From Flavobacterium ginsengisoli (GTDB lineage Bacteria > Bacteroidota > Bacteroidia > Flavobacteriales > Flavobacteriaceae), in the NCBI RefSeq assembly GCF_029625315.1, contig NZ_CP121110.1, positions 372,001 through 436,000 of the forward strand: a stretch of 64,000 nucleotides of DNA, in the 5' to 3' direction. The notes beneath the pieces were generated by a model, which saw only the letters and a list, made by a program, of their open reading frames with translations, ran no database searches and was not told the origin of the DNA. Below are positions 10,470-20,898 of this stretch, piece by piece (positions within the stretch are counted from its first letter, which is position 1; each line of letters opens with the position of its first letter). The position numbers and the translations under genes are program-made.

Positions 10470-10575
10470 TTTGTCATTTCGACGAAGGAGAAATCTTCGC
10501 AAGAAGCTCCATCTCGTAAGTTGCCAATCTTTGTAGAGTTACTCGTGGAGATTTCTCCTTCGTCGAAATGACAAA
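10470..10575. repeat. palindromic REP-like element, 27-base arms
   Basis: The arm starting TTTGTCATTTCGACGAAGG (10470-10496) is repeated perfectly in inverted orientation at 10549-10575. Between the arms is a unit containing CCAATCTTTGTAGAGTT. A related element is at 15042-15129, where that inner unit appears on the other strand. This is an intergenic palindromic repeat and occupies most of the gap before the GH130 gene. Confidence 0.8.
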
Positions 10576-10656
10576 ACTGTGTGTGACAGTTCAAAACAAC
10601 AGTCACAAACAACAGAATAAAAGAATAAAAAAACTAATAATAAAAAAAAACAAAAA

Positions 10657-11622
10657 ATGAGTACTATTCCTTGGCAAGACAGACCCGAAAACAGTAAAGA
10701 TGTAATGTGGAGATATTCTGAGAATCCAATTATCGACAGATATTCGATTCCTTCATCAAACAGTATATTCAATAGTGCAGTTGTACCTTTTGGAGACGGA
10801 TATGCTGGGGTTTTCAGATGTGATAATAAAGCGGTTCAGATGAATATTTTTGCTGGTTTCAGTAAAGATGGTATCAATTGGGACATTAACCATGAACCAA
10901 TTGAGATGAAATCTGGAAATACAGAAATGATCGAATCTGCTTATAAATATGATCCACGTGTAGTTTGGATCGAAGACCGTTACTGGATTACTTGGTGCAA
11001 CGGTTACAACGGACCAACAATTGGTATTGGTTATACTTTCGATTTTAAAGAATTTTTCCAATGTGAAAATGCCTTTTTACCATTCAACAGAAACGGAGTT
11101 TTATTTCCACAGAAAATTAATGGAAAGTACGCGATGTTAAGCCGTCCAAGTGATAACGGACACACGCCTTTCGGAGATATTTGGATCAGCTATAGCCCAG
11201 ACATGAAATATTGGGGAGAACACAGATTGGTAATGAAACCAAGTCCGTTTGAACAAAGTGCTTGGCAATGTACAAAAGTTGGTGCAGGACCAATTCCGAT
11301 TTTAACAGACGAAGGTTGGTTAATGATTTACCACGGAGTAATCAATACTTGCAACGGTTTCCGTTATGCAATGGGTTCAGCACTTTTAGATGTTGATTCG
11401 CCAGACCAAGTAAAATACAGAACACAACCTTATTTATTAGGACCAGCAGAGACTTATGAAATGGTTGGAGACGTTCCAAACGTAGTATTCCCTTGTGCTG
11501 CTTTACACAATATTGAGGAAGATAAATTAGCGGTTTATTACGGTGCAGCAGATACTCACGTAGCAATCGCTTTCGGAAAATTAAGTGAAGTAATTCAGTT
11601 TACAAAAGAAAATAGTTTATAA
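10657..11622 (+). CDS. GH130 phosphorylase, probable beta-1,4-mannosyl-GlcNAc phosphorylase
   Basis: A 321-residue five-bladed propeller enzyme of family GH130, recognised from [23 protein letters not shown], the repeated blade motifs DGINWD and [15 protein letters not shown], and the late segment [10 protein letters not shown]. Members cleave beta-mannosides by phosphorolysis, giving mannose-1-phosphate. The protein has no signal peptide, so it acts in the cytoplasm after import. Beside GH92, GH20 and glycosylasparaginase genes, the most likely substrate is Man-beta-1,4-GlcNAc from the N-glycan core, as described for Bacteroides enzymes. That specificity is inferred from context. The gene is followed after 7 bases by the CBM9-like gene, so they are probably co-transcribed. 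Confidence 0.9.
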   Translation: MSTIPWQDRPENSKDVMWRYSENPIIDRYSIPSSNSIFNSAVVPFGDGYAGVFRCDNKAVQMNIFAGFSKDGINWDINHEPIEMKSGNTEMIESAYKYDPRVVWIEDRYWITWCNGYNGPTIGIGYTFDFKEFFQCENAFLPFNRNGVLFPQKINGKYAMLSRPSDNGHTPFGDIWISYSPDMKYWGEHRLVMKPSPFEQSAWQCTKVGAGPIPILTDEGWLMIYHGVINTCNGFRYAMGSALLDVDSPDQVKYRTQPYLLGPAETYEMVGDVPNVVFPCAALHNIEEDKLAVYYGAADTHVAIAFGKLSEVIQFTKENSL

Positions 11623-11629
11623 TATAAAG

Positions 11630-12698
11630 ATGCATAGTAGAAGTAATTTATTGTCCCTTGCCGTTTTTTTTGTTGGATTGATGGGTTATGCGCAATCTGA
11701 AAAAGAGGTTACACCAAAAAGTTATATTGCCTATAAAACTTCAAAAGAAATTGTTATTGACGGAGACGGCGCAGATAAAGACTGGGAAAAAGCATCTTGG
11801 ACAACTCCTTTTGTCGACATAGAAGGCGTTGAAACTCCAAAATACAAGACTCAAGTCAAAATGTTATGGGACGATAAATACTACTATATTCTCGCTAAAA
11901 TAGAAGAACCTCACGTTTGGGCAAATCTAAGACAGCGCGATACTATTATTTTCTACAATAATGATTTTGAGGTTTTTATCGATCCAGATAACGATACGCA
12001 CAATTATTATGAATTAGAAATTAATGCCTTAAACACGGCTTGGGATTTATTCATCAATAAACCCTACCGTGAAAAAAATACCGTTCTAAACGATTGGAAT
12101 ATAGATGGTTTAAAATCGGCTGTAAAGGTTGACGGAACTTTAAATAATGCTTCCGATACTGATAAAGGCTGGACATTAGAAATTGCAATTCCGTGGTCGG
12201 TTTATAAAACATCCTATTTTGATGACATTGTTCCAAAAGATAAGTTTTGGAGAGTCAATTTCTCTCGGGTAAATTGGCGAGCATTCTATCGTTGACGGAA
12301 AATACGAAAGAAAAAAAGATTCAGAAGGAAAGTTTCTCCCAGAATACAATTGGGTTTGGTCGCCTATGGGAGTGATAAATATGCATGAGCCCGAAAAATG
12401 GGCTTATGTATACTTCTCTTCAAAAGAAAGCGATGATAAATTTACAATTCCGCAGGAAGAAAAAGTAAAATGGGAACTGTATACATTGTACCGTGCTCAA
12501 AAGAGATATTTTGATAAAAATAAATCATGGGCAAAATCACTGCAAAGTATCAGTAAAAAAAATATAGTTGTTGATGGAAAAGTTTTAAAACCAGTTTTAG
12601 AAAATCATTCATCAGGATTTAATATCTTGGTAAAGAGTCCTTTTTCAAACAAAACCTTAATAATTAAAGAAGATGGTAAAATTATTACGAACGAATAA
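11630..12698 (+). CDS. secreted CBM9-like carbohydrate-binding protein, frame interrupted near 12279
   Basis: A signal peptide (to about residue 22, cleavage near GYAQS) is followed by a CBM9-like domain: IVIDGDGADKDWEKASW, LWDDKYYYILAKIEEPHVWA and NNDFEVFIDPDNDTHNYYELE are the usual strands. Proteins of this type occur beside glycan-degradation genes and bind sugars or form part of larger enzymes; no catalytic domain is seen. The frame stops at about 12295, while KYERKKDSEGKFLPEYN and the segment from MGVINMHEPEKW onward lie one base away. Dropping one G from GCGAGC at 12277-12282 gives GCAGC and a protein of about 355 residues. The last 26 bases overlap the start of the next gene. Confidence 0.82.
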
Positions 12699-13792
12699 GT
12701 CGCAAAAACTATCAAAAGTTTTAGTATTAGCGCTTTCGCTGAGTTTATTCTCGTGCGGACAAAAAGAAAATAAAGATCAGCAAAACGGTAAATTCACTTT
12801 TGGAGTCTGGACAACTGCCGACGCTAAAAAATCGGATGCAGATTATTCAAAAGAATTCAAAAAATACAAAGACGGAGGAATCGACGAAGTTTTAATTAAC
12901 ACACAAACCGATCCGAAACTATTAGCAAGATTAGTTCCGCTTGCAAAAAAAGAAGGACTAAAAGTACACGCTTGGATTATGGCAATGAACCGTCCAAATG
13001 ATTCAGTTGCTCTACAACATCCAGATTGGTATCAAGTAAGCAAAGAAGGAAAATCTTGTTTTGATAACCGTCCGTATGTAGATTATTACCAATGGCTTTG
13101 CCCAACTAAAGAAGAATCTAGAAATCACGTTTTAGGTTTGGTTGAAGGTTTAGCAAAAGTAGAAGGAATTGAAAGTGTGCACTTAGATTACATTCGTTTC
13201 CCAGATATTTTTCTGCCAATTAGTTTGTTGCCAAAATACAACTTGGTTCAGGATGTAGAACTACCACAATTTGATTTCTGTTATTGTGATGCCTGCGTAA
13301 GCAAATTCGAAAAAGAACATCATAAAAATCCGAAAAATAGCCACAACACTTCAATTGATATGGAGTGGAAAAACTTCAGATTAAATGCAGTAAAAGCGGT
13401 AGTTGATGATGCGTATAAAATCGCACACAAATACAATAAAAAATTAACTGCTTGCGGTATTCCCTTATCCAGAAATGGCAGATCATATGGTGCGCCAGCG
13501 TTGGGACAAATGGAATATTGACGAAGTATATCCAATGATTTATCATAGTTTTTATGATGAAGAAATTGACTGGGTAGGTTATGCAACCAAACAAGGCGTA
13601 ACCGATTTAGAAGGAAAACAAACGAAAATAAATACAGGGATTTATATTCCGGGATTAAAATCGGATGCAGAATTGAAAGAAGCGATTTTGCTGGCTAAGA
13701 AAAATGGTGCAACAGGAGTTTCATTTTTTGACGGAAATGCCTTATCGGATAGTAATTTAAAAACAATTGCGGCCGTAAAATCGGCCTTGTAG
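12673..13792 (+). CDS. GHL10-like glycosyl hydrolase-related lipoprotein, frame interrupted near 13452
   Basis: The start at 12673 overlaps the preceding gene and gives a lipoprotein signal with FSCGQ as lipobox. The body resembles the GHL10/DUF187 TIM-barrel family: FGVWTTADAKKSDADY, LKVHAWIMAMNRP, ESVHLDYIRFPD, and late ADHMVRQRWDKWNIDEVYPMIY. The HLDYIRFPD strand probably contributes an active-site Asp. Two CxxC-like cysteines appear at FCYCDACV. The frame breaks at GCTTGC (13450-13455); removing one T restores GCTGC and joins TAA to VFPYPEMADH, giving about 372 residues. The true substrate is not known. In this locus it could be a further glycan-cleaving enzyme, and no endoglycosidase of GH18 or GH85 type is otherwise seen. 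Confidence 0.8.
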
Positions 13793-13882
13793 TCGATTTT
13801 ACTGGGATTAAAAATTATTACTGATTAATTTAGCAACATTAAGAACGTTTTGTTTCTGAAAGTTGAATTAAAACCAAAAGAC

Positions 13883-14905
13883 ATGTCAAATAGAAGAGAT
13901 TTTATTAAGAAAACCACTTTAGGCACTTTAGCCATAAGTTCTGTTTTGGGCGTAAGTGGATTTGCTTGCTAATCATGAAAATGAAGAAACAGCAGAACCA
14001 AAAGAAAAAAGCAGACCAAACCAATTATTATTTCGACATGGAATCACGGTTTGCCTGCGAATAAAGAATCCTGGAAGAATTTAAAAGAAGGGAAATCGGC
14101 TTTGGATGCTATCGAAGCGGGAATGAAAATACCTGAAGCAGATCCAACTATACGTAGTGTTGGTTATGGAGGATATCCGGATCGCGAAGGAAAAGTTACC
14201 TTAGATGCTTGTATTATGGATCATAACAGCAATTGTGGTTCTGTTTGTTTTTTACAAGGAATAATGCATCCAATTTCGGTTGCAAAAAGAGTATTACAAA
14301 ATACTCCGCACGTTATGTTGGCAGGACAGGGAGCATTACAGTTTGCCTTATCAGAAGGCTTTAAAGAAGAAAATTTACTGACTCCAGAATCTGAAAAAGA
14401 CTGGAAAAAATGGCTGGAAGATTCCAAATACAAACCAGTTATTAATATAGAAAATCACGATACCATAAGCATGCTAATGTTAGACCAAGATGGCAACCTT
14501 TCTGGCGGATGTACCACGAGCGGTGCAGCTTGGAAAATGCACGGACGCGTCGGTGACTCCCCAATAATCGGCGCAGGTCTTTTCTTGGACAACGAAGTTG
14601 GAGCTGCAGCGGCAACAGGTTTGGGCGAAGCCGTTATTAGAACTGCTGGAAGCGCAATGGTTGTCGAATTAATGCGTCAAGGAAAATCTCCTTATGATGC
14701 TTGTAAAGAAATTACAGAACGTATTTACAACAAACATAAAAACCACAAAGACATGGAATACCTGCAAGTTGGTTTTATTGCTTTGAATAAAAACGGTGAA
14801 TACGCAGGTTACAGCTTAAGATCAGGATTTAATTTCGCTGTTTCTGATGATGCAAAAGGACATAGAATGGAAGATGCGAAATTTAAAATGTCTTGGGATA
14901 AATAA
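13883..14905 (+). CDS. N4-(beta-N-acetylglucosaminyl)-L-asparaginase, two frame interruptions
   Basis: Glycosylasparaginase cleaves the GlcNAc-Asn bond left after N-glycan and peptide breakdown. An N-terminal Tat-like signal (SNRRDFIKKTTLGTLAISS) starts at 13883. The Ntn-hydrolase part contains NHDTISMLMLD, where autoproteolysis is expected before the Thr that becomes the nucleophile, then CTTSGAAWKMHGRVGDSP and GAAAATGLGEAVIRT. It is very similar to the F. meningosepticum enzyme in these motifs; Ser replaces the usual Gly two residues after the catalytic Thr. The frame is broken twice: an extra T in GCTTGC (13964-13969) makes an early stop, and one A seems lost from the run at 14018-14020. 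Correcting both gives about 340 residues. Confidence 0.9.
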
Positions 14906-15041
14906 ATATGATTACGTTAGATGGATTAAAATCCATCCCTACAATATATTTCGAGCCAATGGCTCTTTCATAAAAAGTTCCGAAAGAACGGATTATTTTG
15001 TAGCAACGGATTTTAATCCGTTGAAGATATGAAATGCAATA

Positions 15042-15129
15042 TTTGTCATTTCGACGAAGGAGAAATCTTCGCAAGAAACTCTACAAAGATTGGCGAGTTA
15101 CTTTGAGGAGCTGCTAACGAAATGACAAA
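15042..15129. repeat. second REP-like element, related to 10470-10575
   Basis: It opens with the same sequence TTTGTCATTTCGACGAAGG (from 15042) and closes with the inverted end CGAAATGACAAA (15118-15129). The inner unit AACTCTACAAAGATTGG is the reverse complement of the inner unit at about 10522-10540. Just upstream, 14920-15030 holds other short palindromes (GGATTAAAATCC and AACGGATTTTAATCCGTT). No gene is seen in 14906-15193. Confidence 0.75.
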
Positions 15130-15193
15130 CTAAACCTAAAAACTACATCTTTAAATGTTTGAACAAACAATTAGAGAAACCAAAAAACAAAGA

Positions 15194-17508
15194 ATGAAAA
15201 AATTACTATTCCTATTAACCGTAATCACTTCAATTTTCTCGGCTAACGCGCAGAAAGTTTACACGGAAAGTGATATTCGCATCATTCCGAAACCGACTCA
15301 AACTCTGATTAAAACAGGTGTTTTTGAATTTACAAAAGACACAAAATTTGTAGTAAACGGTGATTTCCAAAAAGATGCTCGCAAATGCTTTGGCTTCTAA
15401 ATTTGGGACTGCTGCAGGATGGAAACCAGAAGTGACTACAAAAGCTCCTGCGAGTAATTATGTTTTATTGAAAACAGATCCGAACTTAAAGAATGAAGCT
15501 TACGTTTTAGATGTAAATCCGACTAATATTGTTATTTCTGCAAAAGGGAATAATGGTTTTTTATATGCTTTAGAAAGTATCAGACAATTACTTCCTGAAG
15601 CAATTGAAAGTCAGTTTGCAATTACTTCTGCAAAATGGCAGATTCCAAGTTTGACTATTAATGATGAACCTCGTTTTAAATGGAGAGGTTTAATGCTGGA
15701 TTTTTCACGTCATTTCTTTGATAAAAATTATGTTTTAGCTACAATAGACCGTTTAGCGACACATAAAATGAATGTTCTTCACATGCATTTAGTAGACGAT
15801 CAGGGTTGGAGAATTGAAATCAAAAAATATCCAAAACTAACAGAAGTTGGCGCATGGAGAGTAGATCAGGAAAACAGAAGCTGGAATGCCAGATTAACCA
15901 CAAATCCTGACGAAAAAGGAACTTATGGTGGATTCTTCACACAAGAAGAATTAAAAGAAATTGTAAAATATGCGACCACAAAAGGAATTGAAGTAATTCC
16001 AGAAATCGAAATGCCAGCTCACGTAAGCAGTGCCATTGCATCTTATCCGGAATTGGCTTGTTTCGATCAGAGAATTGGAGTTCCTTCTGGAGGAGTTTGG
16101 CCTTTAACAGATATTTACTGTGCAGGAAAAGAAACTACGTTTGAGTTTTTACAGAATGTTTTAGACGAAGTAATGGCCATTTTCCCTTCAAAATATGTTC
16201 ATATTGGAGGAGATGAAGCGACTAAAACCAATTGGGCAAAATGTCCGCACTGTCAAAAAAGAATTAAAGACGAGCACTTAAAAAGTGTAGCAGAATTACA
16301 AAGTTATTTTGTAAAACGTATTGAAAAATATGTTAATTCTAAAGGTAAAAAGCTAATTGGCTGGGACGAAGTATTGGAAGGCGGATTAAATCCAAGCGCA
16401 ACAATTATGTGCTGGAGAGGTGAAAAAATTGGTGCAGAGGTCTGCTAAACAAGGCCACGATGTAATTATGTCTCCAGAATCTCCTTGTTATTTTAACTTC
16501 TATCAAGGACCTCAAAATGAAGAACCTTTAGCTTTTGATGCTTATAATCCGTTAAATAAAGTATATCAGTTTGATCCAGTTGTACAAGGAATGACTCCTG
16601 AAGAAGCTTCGCATATTTTAGGCGGACAAGCCAATTTATGGGCAGAACATATCGCTGGTCCAAAAGATTCTGAATATATGATTTTCCCAAGATTAGCCGC
16701 TTTATCAGAAACATTATGGAGTCCGAAAGAGAAACGTAATTGGAACGATTTTACATCGAGATTGTTTTCAATGTTCAAGCGTTACGATTATCAGGGATTA
16801 AATTATGCAAAAAGCGCTTATTTGGTAACGGCTTCTTCTACAGCTGATTTGGCAAATAAACAAGTGAAAGTGGAATTGAAAAATGAATTTCCAAATCCAG
16901 ATATCCGCTATGTTTTAGGAAACCAAAGCATCGATCACCATGCTATAAAATATACTACGCCAATTGAAATTAAAGAAACTACAGTTTTAAAAGCTTCTTT
17001 ATTTCAAGACGAAAAACCAGTTGGAAAAACATTTACAGATACGATTGTTTTCCATAAGGGATTTGCGAAAAAAGTAAAATACTTAACACCTTTTAATGAG
17101 AATTATAAGGGAGATGCTAATACTATGGTAAATGCCATTCGCGGAAGCAAAAATTTCCACGATGGGCAATGGCAAGCTTGGCTAGTTAATGATATGGAAT
17201 TGGTAATTGATCTTGAAAAAGTAGAAAGTATTGAGCAAGTATCAGTTGGAGCTTTAGAAAGTCAAGGCGCAGGAGTTAATTTCCCAATTCAAGTGAAAGT
17301 TTTAATTTCTACTGATGGAATTAAATATACGCAAGTTGGAAAAATAACACGTCCGTATGCGACAAATCCAGTTCCGGAGTTGAAAGATTTCAAAATCAAT
17401 TTCCAAAAACAAAATGCACGTTTTGTAAAAGTAATCGGTGGCAACTTAAAGAAAAGTCCAAAAGGAGAAAGCTCTTGGTTGTTTGTAGATGAGATTTTGG
17501 TGAATTAA
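15194..17508 (+). CDS. beta-N-acetylhexosaminidase, GH20, two frame interruptions
   Basis: A GH20 enzyme that removes terminal GlcNAc or GalNAc. I choose the start at 15194 because it gives a clean signal peptide (MKKLLFLLTVITSIFSANA); an in-frame ATG at 15155 would add 13 charged residues. The N-domain (about 30-150) is followed by the barrel with FKWRGLMLDFSRHFFDKNYV, HMHLVDDQGWRIE and the catalytic Asp-Glu pair in HIGGDEATKTNW. The C-terminal part holds a chitobiase C-terminal-like domain and an F5/8 type C domain. The frame breaks at GCTCGC (15377-15382, one extra C) and at about 16440 (AGAGGTCTGC, one extra base). Restored length is about 770 residues. A GH35 galactosidase follows after 12 bases. 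Confidence 0.9.
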
Positions 17509-17520
17509 ATATTTTAAAAA

Positions 17521-19374
17521 ATGAATAAGATATTATTTAAGCTCGGTGTATTATTGATTTGCGTGATGCCGTTTTTTACAAAGGCGCAAACCAAAGGATT
17601 TTCTATATCTAATGGAGAATTTCAAAAAGATGGGAAAATTATAAAAATACATTCGGGAGAAATGCACTATGAGCGTATTCCTAAAGAGTATTGGAGACAT
17701 CGATTGCAAATGATTAAAGCTATGGGATTGAATACCGTGGCGACCTATGTGTTTTGGAATTATCACGAAATAGAACCAGGTGTATGGGATTTTAAAACGG
17801 GAAATAGAGATTTGGCAGAGTTTTTACGCATTGCTAAAAGTGAAGGATTATATGTGATTCTTAGACCAGGCCCGTATGCATGTGGTGAATGGGAATTTGG
17901 AGGATATCCTTGGTGGTTGCAAAACAATCCAGATTTAGTAATTCGTACCAATAACAAAGCATTTTTAGAAGCTTGTAAAACGTATCTGGAACATTTATAC
18001 GCAGTCGTAAAGGGAAATTTTGCTAATCAGGGAGGCCCAATCATTATGGTTCAGGCTGAAAATGAATTTGGTTCTTATGTTTCTCAAAGAACTGATATTA
18101 GTGCTGAAGATCATAAAGCATACAAAACTGCAATTTACAATATACTTAAAGAAACGGGATTCCCAGAACCATTTTTTACTTCTGATGGTTCTTGGTTATT
18201 TGAAGGCGGCATGGTTGAAGGCGTATTGCCAACTGCAAATGGGGAATCAAATATAGAAAATTTAAAGAAGCAGGTTGATAAATACCACAAAGGGCAAGGG
18301 CCTTATATGGTAGCAGAGTTTTATTCTGGTTGGTTGGATCATTGGGCAGAGCCATTTATTAAAATTGGATCTGAGGAGATTGCAAGCCAAACTAAAAAGT
18401 ACCTTGATGCAGGCGTTTCTTTTAATTATTATATGGTGCATGGCGGTACTAATTTCGGATTTACTTCTGGAGCAAATTATAATGAAGAAAGTGATATTCA
18501 GCCGGATATTACAAGTTATGACTATGATGCACCTATTAGCGAAGCAGGTTGGGCAACACCAAAATTTATGGCCATTCGTGAAGTAATGCAAAAGTATTCT
18601 AAAACAAAATTAGCACCGATTCCAGAGAAAATACCGGTTACAAAATATCCAAATCAGCCTGTCCAAGCCAGTATGGATGTTTTAAGTTGGATCAAAAAAG
18701 AAAAAGCGGTTGTAAATGATCAGCCTTTAACATTTGAAAAGTTAGGTCAGGGAAATGGATATGTTTTGTATAGAAAAAGATTTACGCGACCAATTTCTTC
18801 TGGCAAATTGAAAATTGAGGGATTGAGAGACTTTGCTACCGTTTATGTAAATGGAGTTAAGGTGGGTGAATTGAATAGAGTTTTCAAAAATTACGAACTG
18901 ACAGTTTCTATTCCGTTTAATGGTATTTTAGAAATTCTGGTTGAAAATATGGGACGCATTAATTACGGTGCCGAAATTGTACATAATACGAAAGGAATTA
19001 TTTCTCCAGTATTCATTAATGAATATGAAATTAGTGGTGGTTGGGAAATGTATAAAATGCCAATGAGTGAAGTGCCAGCTATTAAAAACGAAACGATAAA
19101 ACCAGGACGTCCAGTTTTATATGAAGCTACAGTAAACATCGATAAACCAGCTGATACTTTTCTTGATATGTCTGCTTGGGGAAAAGGAATTGTATTTGTT
19201 AACGGACACAATCTTGGACGCTACTGGAAAGTAGGCCCGCAGCAAACGCTATACGTACCAGGTTGTTGGTTGAACAAAGGTGAAAATAAGTTTGTTGTAT
19301 TGGAGCAACTTAACGAAAACACTCCAAAAGAATTAACTTTTACAGATCAACCGATACTTGATAAACTAAACTAA
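17521..19374 (+). CDS. beta-galactosidase, GH35
   Basis: A 617-residue GH35 retaining beta-galactosidase with a signal peptide ending near FFTKAQ. The barrel begins HSGEMHYERIPKEYWRHRL and has RPGPYACGEWEFGGYPWWL. The acid/base is expected at E182 in AENEFGSY and the nucleophile at E266 in MVAEFYSGW. Beta-sandwich jelly-roll domains follow from about residue 400 and end with GRYWKVGPQQTLYVPGCWL. It would expose GlcNAc for the GH20 enzyme encoded just upstream by removing galactose from complex-type antennae. It is complete and appears to be in one operon with the genes on either side. Confidence 0.94.
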   Translation: MNKILFKLGVLLICVMPFFTKAQTKGFSISNGEFQKDGKIIKIHSGEMHYERIPKEYWRHRLQMIKAMGLNTVATYVFWNYHEIEPGVWDFKTGNRDLAEFLRIAKSEGLYVILRPGPYACGEWEFGGYPWWLQNNPDLVIRTNNKAFLEACKTYLEHLYAVVKGNFANQGGPIIMVQAENEFGSYVSQRTDISAEDHKAYKTAIYNILKETGFPEPFFTSDGSWLFEGGMVEGVLPTANGESNIENLKKQVDKYHKGQGPYMVAEFYSGWLDHWAEPFIKIGSEEIASQTKKYLDAGVSFNYYMVHGGTNFGFTSGANYNEESDIQPDITSYDYDAPISEAGWATPKFMAIREVMQKYSKTKLAPIPEKIPVTKYPNQPVQASMDVLSWIKKEKAVVNDQPLTFEKLGQGNGYVLYRKRFTRPISSGKLKIEGLRDFATVYVNGVKVGELNRVFKNYELTVSIPFNGILEILVENMGRINYGAEIVHNTKGIISPVFINEYEISGGWEMYKMPMSEVPAIKNETIKPGRPVLYEATVNIDKPADTFLDMSAWGKGIVFVNGHNLGRYWKVGPQQTLYVPGCWLNKGENKFVVLEQLNENTPKELTFTDQPILDKLN

Positions 19375-19411
19375 AAAAACAAAGAATAATAAATTATAAA
19401 TTAGATTAAAG

Positions 19412-20896
19412 ATGAAAAAAGGAATATTCATAATCGCCCTTTTATTTTCAGCTCAGATATTCGCTCAGGCGATTTATGAAGATGAAAGATACGTACCAGA
19501 AACAGATCCGTTAGTTTTAAAGAACTTAGACGAATGGCAAGGCAAAAAATTTGGTTTGCTAATGCACTGGGGAACTTACAGCCAGTGGGGTATTGTAGAA
19601 TCTTGGTCTATTTGTCCAGAAGATTATGGATGGTGTGAACGTAAAAAAGGAAGCAATCCATCTAATTATAATGATTATATCAAGGATTACGAAGGATTAA
19701 GAAAAACGTTTAATCCTGTAAAATTCGACCCTGCAAAATGGGCAAAAGCGGCTAAATATGCGGGAATGAAATACATGGTTTTTACCACCAAACACCATGA
19801 TGGTTTCAATATGTATGATACTAAATATTCTGATTACAAGATTACTAGTAAAGATGTTCCTTTTCATACGAACCCGAAAGCAGATGTTTTAAAAGAAATT
19901 TTCAACTCTTTTAGAGGAGAAGGTATTTCAACTGGAGCTTATTTTTCTAAACCAGACTGGCATAACGAAAACTATTGGGATCCTTATTTTCCTCCATTCG
20001 ACAGAAACGTAAACTACGATCCGTCTTTATACCCTGAAAAATGGCAGAAATATGTTGATTTCACGCACAACCAAATCTTAGAAATTCTTTCTAACTACGG
20101 AAAAGTAGATATCTTATGGTTAGATGGAGGATGGGTTAGAAAAAGAGACCAAGTGAACATCAAAGAAAACTACGACGAGAAATTTACTGAAAACGAATCT
20201 AAAAACGGTTTCATTAAACACAGAGTGGTAGACCAAGATCCAAAAATGGATGAATTGGTTGTAAAAGCGCGTCAGAAACAACCAGGTTTAATTGTGGTAG
20301 ATAGAGCAGTTCACGGTAAAAACCAAAACTACTTAACACCAGAAGGACGTGTTCCTGATAAAACATTGCCTTATCCTTGGGAATCTTGTATTCCAGCTGG
20401 TGGTGGATGGTCTTATTCTCCAGGTGCTCAATACATGACAGGAAGACAAGGAATCCATTTGTTAATTGATATTGTAGCTAAAGGCGGAAACTTATTATTA
20501 AACGTTGCTCCAAGTCCAGAAGGAGAATGGGATAAAGGCGCTTACGATTTATTGCAAGCTTACGGAGATTGGATGAAAGTAAACAGCACAGCAATTTACA
20601 ATACAAAACCAATCGAACCTTATAAAGAAGAAAACATTTGTTTTACACAAAATAAAGCAGGTAATGTATTTGCATTTTATTTAGCTAAAGAAGGAGAAGA
20701 CAAAATTCCTGCTGAAGTTACTGTAAAAGATATCAGTCCTAAAAAAGGAACAAAGATTACGATGTTAGGTTCTAAAACTTCTTTAAAATGGACAAAAGAA
20801 GGAAACGGATTTAAATTAATTATTCCAGAAAGCTTAAGAAATAATCTTCCTGCAAAAGAAGCGTGGACTTTAAAAATTGAAGCGATCAACAGATAA
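19412..20896 (+). CDS. alpha-L-fucosidase, GH29
   Basis: A complete 494-residue GH29 enzyme with signal peptide (cleavage near IFAQA). Family motifs are FGLLMHWGTYSQWG, MVFTTKHHDGFNMYD and VDILWLDGGW, with the Asp nucleophile at D238. It ends with a short beta-sandwich and has no carbohydrate-binding module. This differs from the GH29 enzyme at the start of the window, which has F5/8 domains and a subfamily-B look, so the two probably cleave different fucose linkages (for example core alpha-1,6 versus antennary alpha-1,3/4). That division is inferred. The next GH92 gene starts 2 bases after the stop. Confidence 0.94.
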   Translation: MKKGIFIIALLFSAQIFAQAIYEDERYVPETDPLVLKNLDEWQGKKFGLLMHWGTYSQWGIVESWSICPEDYGWCERKKGSNPSNYNDYIKDYEGLRKTFNPVKFDPAKWAKAAKYAGMKYMVFTTKHHDGFNMYDTKYSDYKITSKDVPFHTNPKADVLKEIFNSFRGEGISTGAYFSKPDWHNENYWDPYFPPFDRNVNYDPSLYPEKWQKYVDFTHNQILEILSNYGKVDILWLDGGWVRKRDQVNIKENYDEKFTENESKNGFIKHRVVDQDPKMDELVVKARQKQPGLIVVDRAVHGKNQNYLTPEGRVPDKTLPYPWESCIPAGGGWSYSPGAQYMTGRQGIHLLIDIVAKGGNLLLNVAPSPEGEWDKGAYDLLQAYGDWMKVNSTAIYNTKPIEPYKEENICFTQNKAGNVFAFYLAKEGEDKIPAEVTVKDISPKKGTKITMLGSKTSLKWTKEGNGFKLIIPESLRNNLPAKEAWTLKIEAINR

Positions 20897-20898
20897 AA

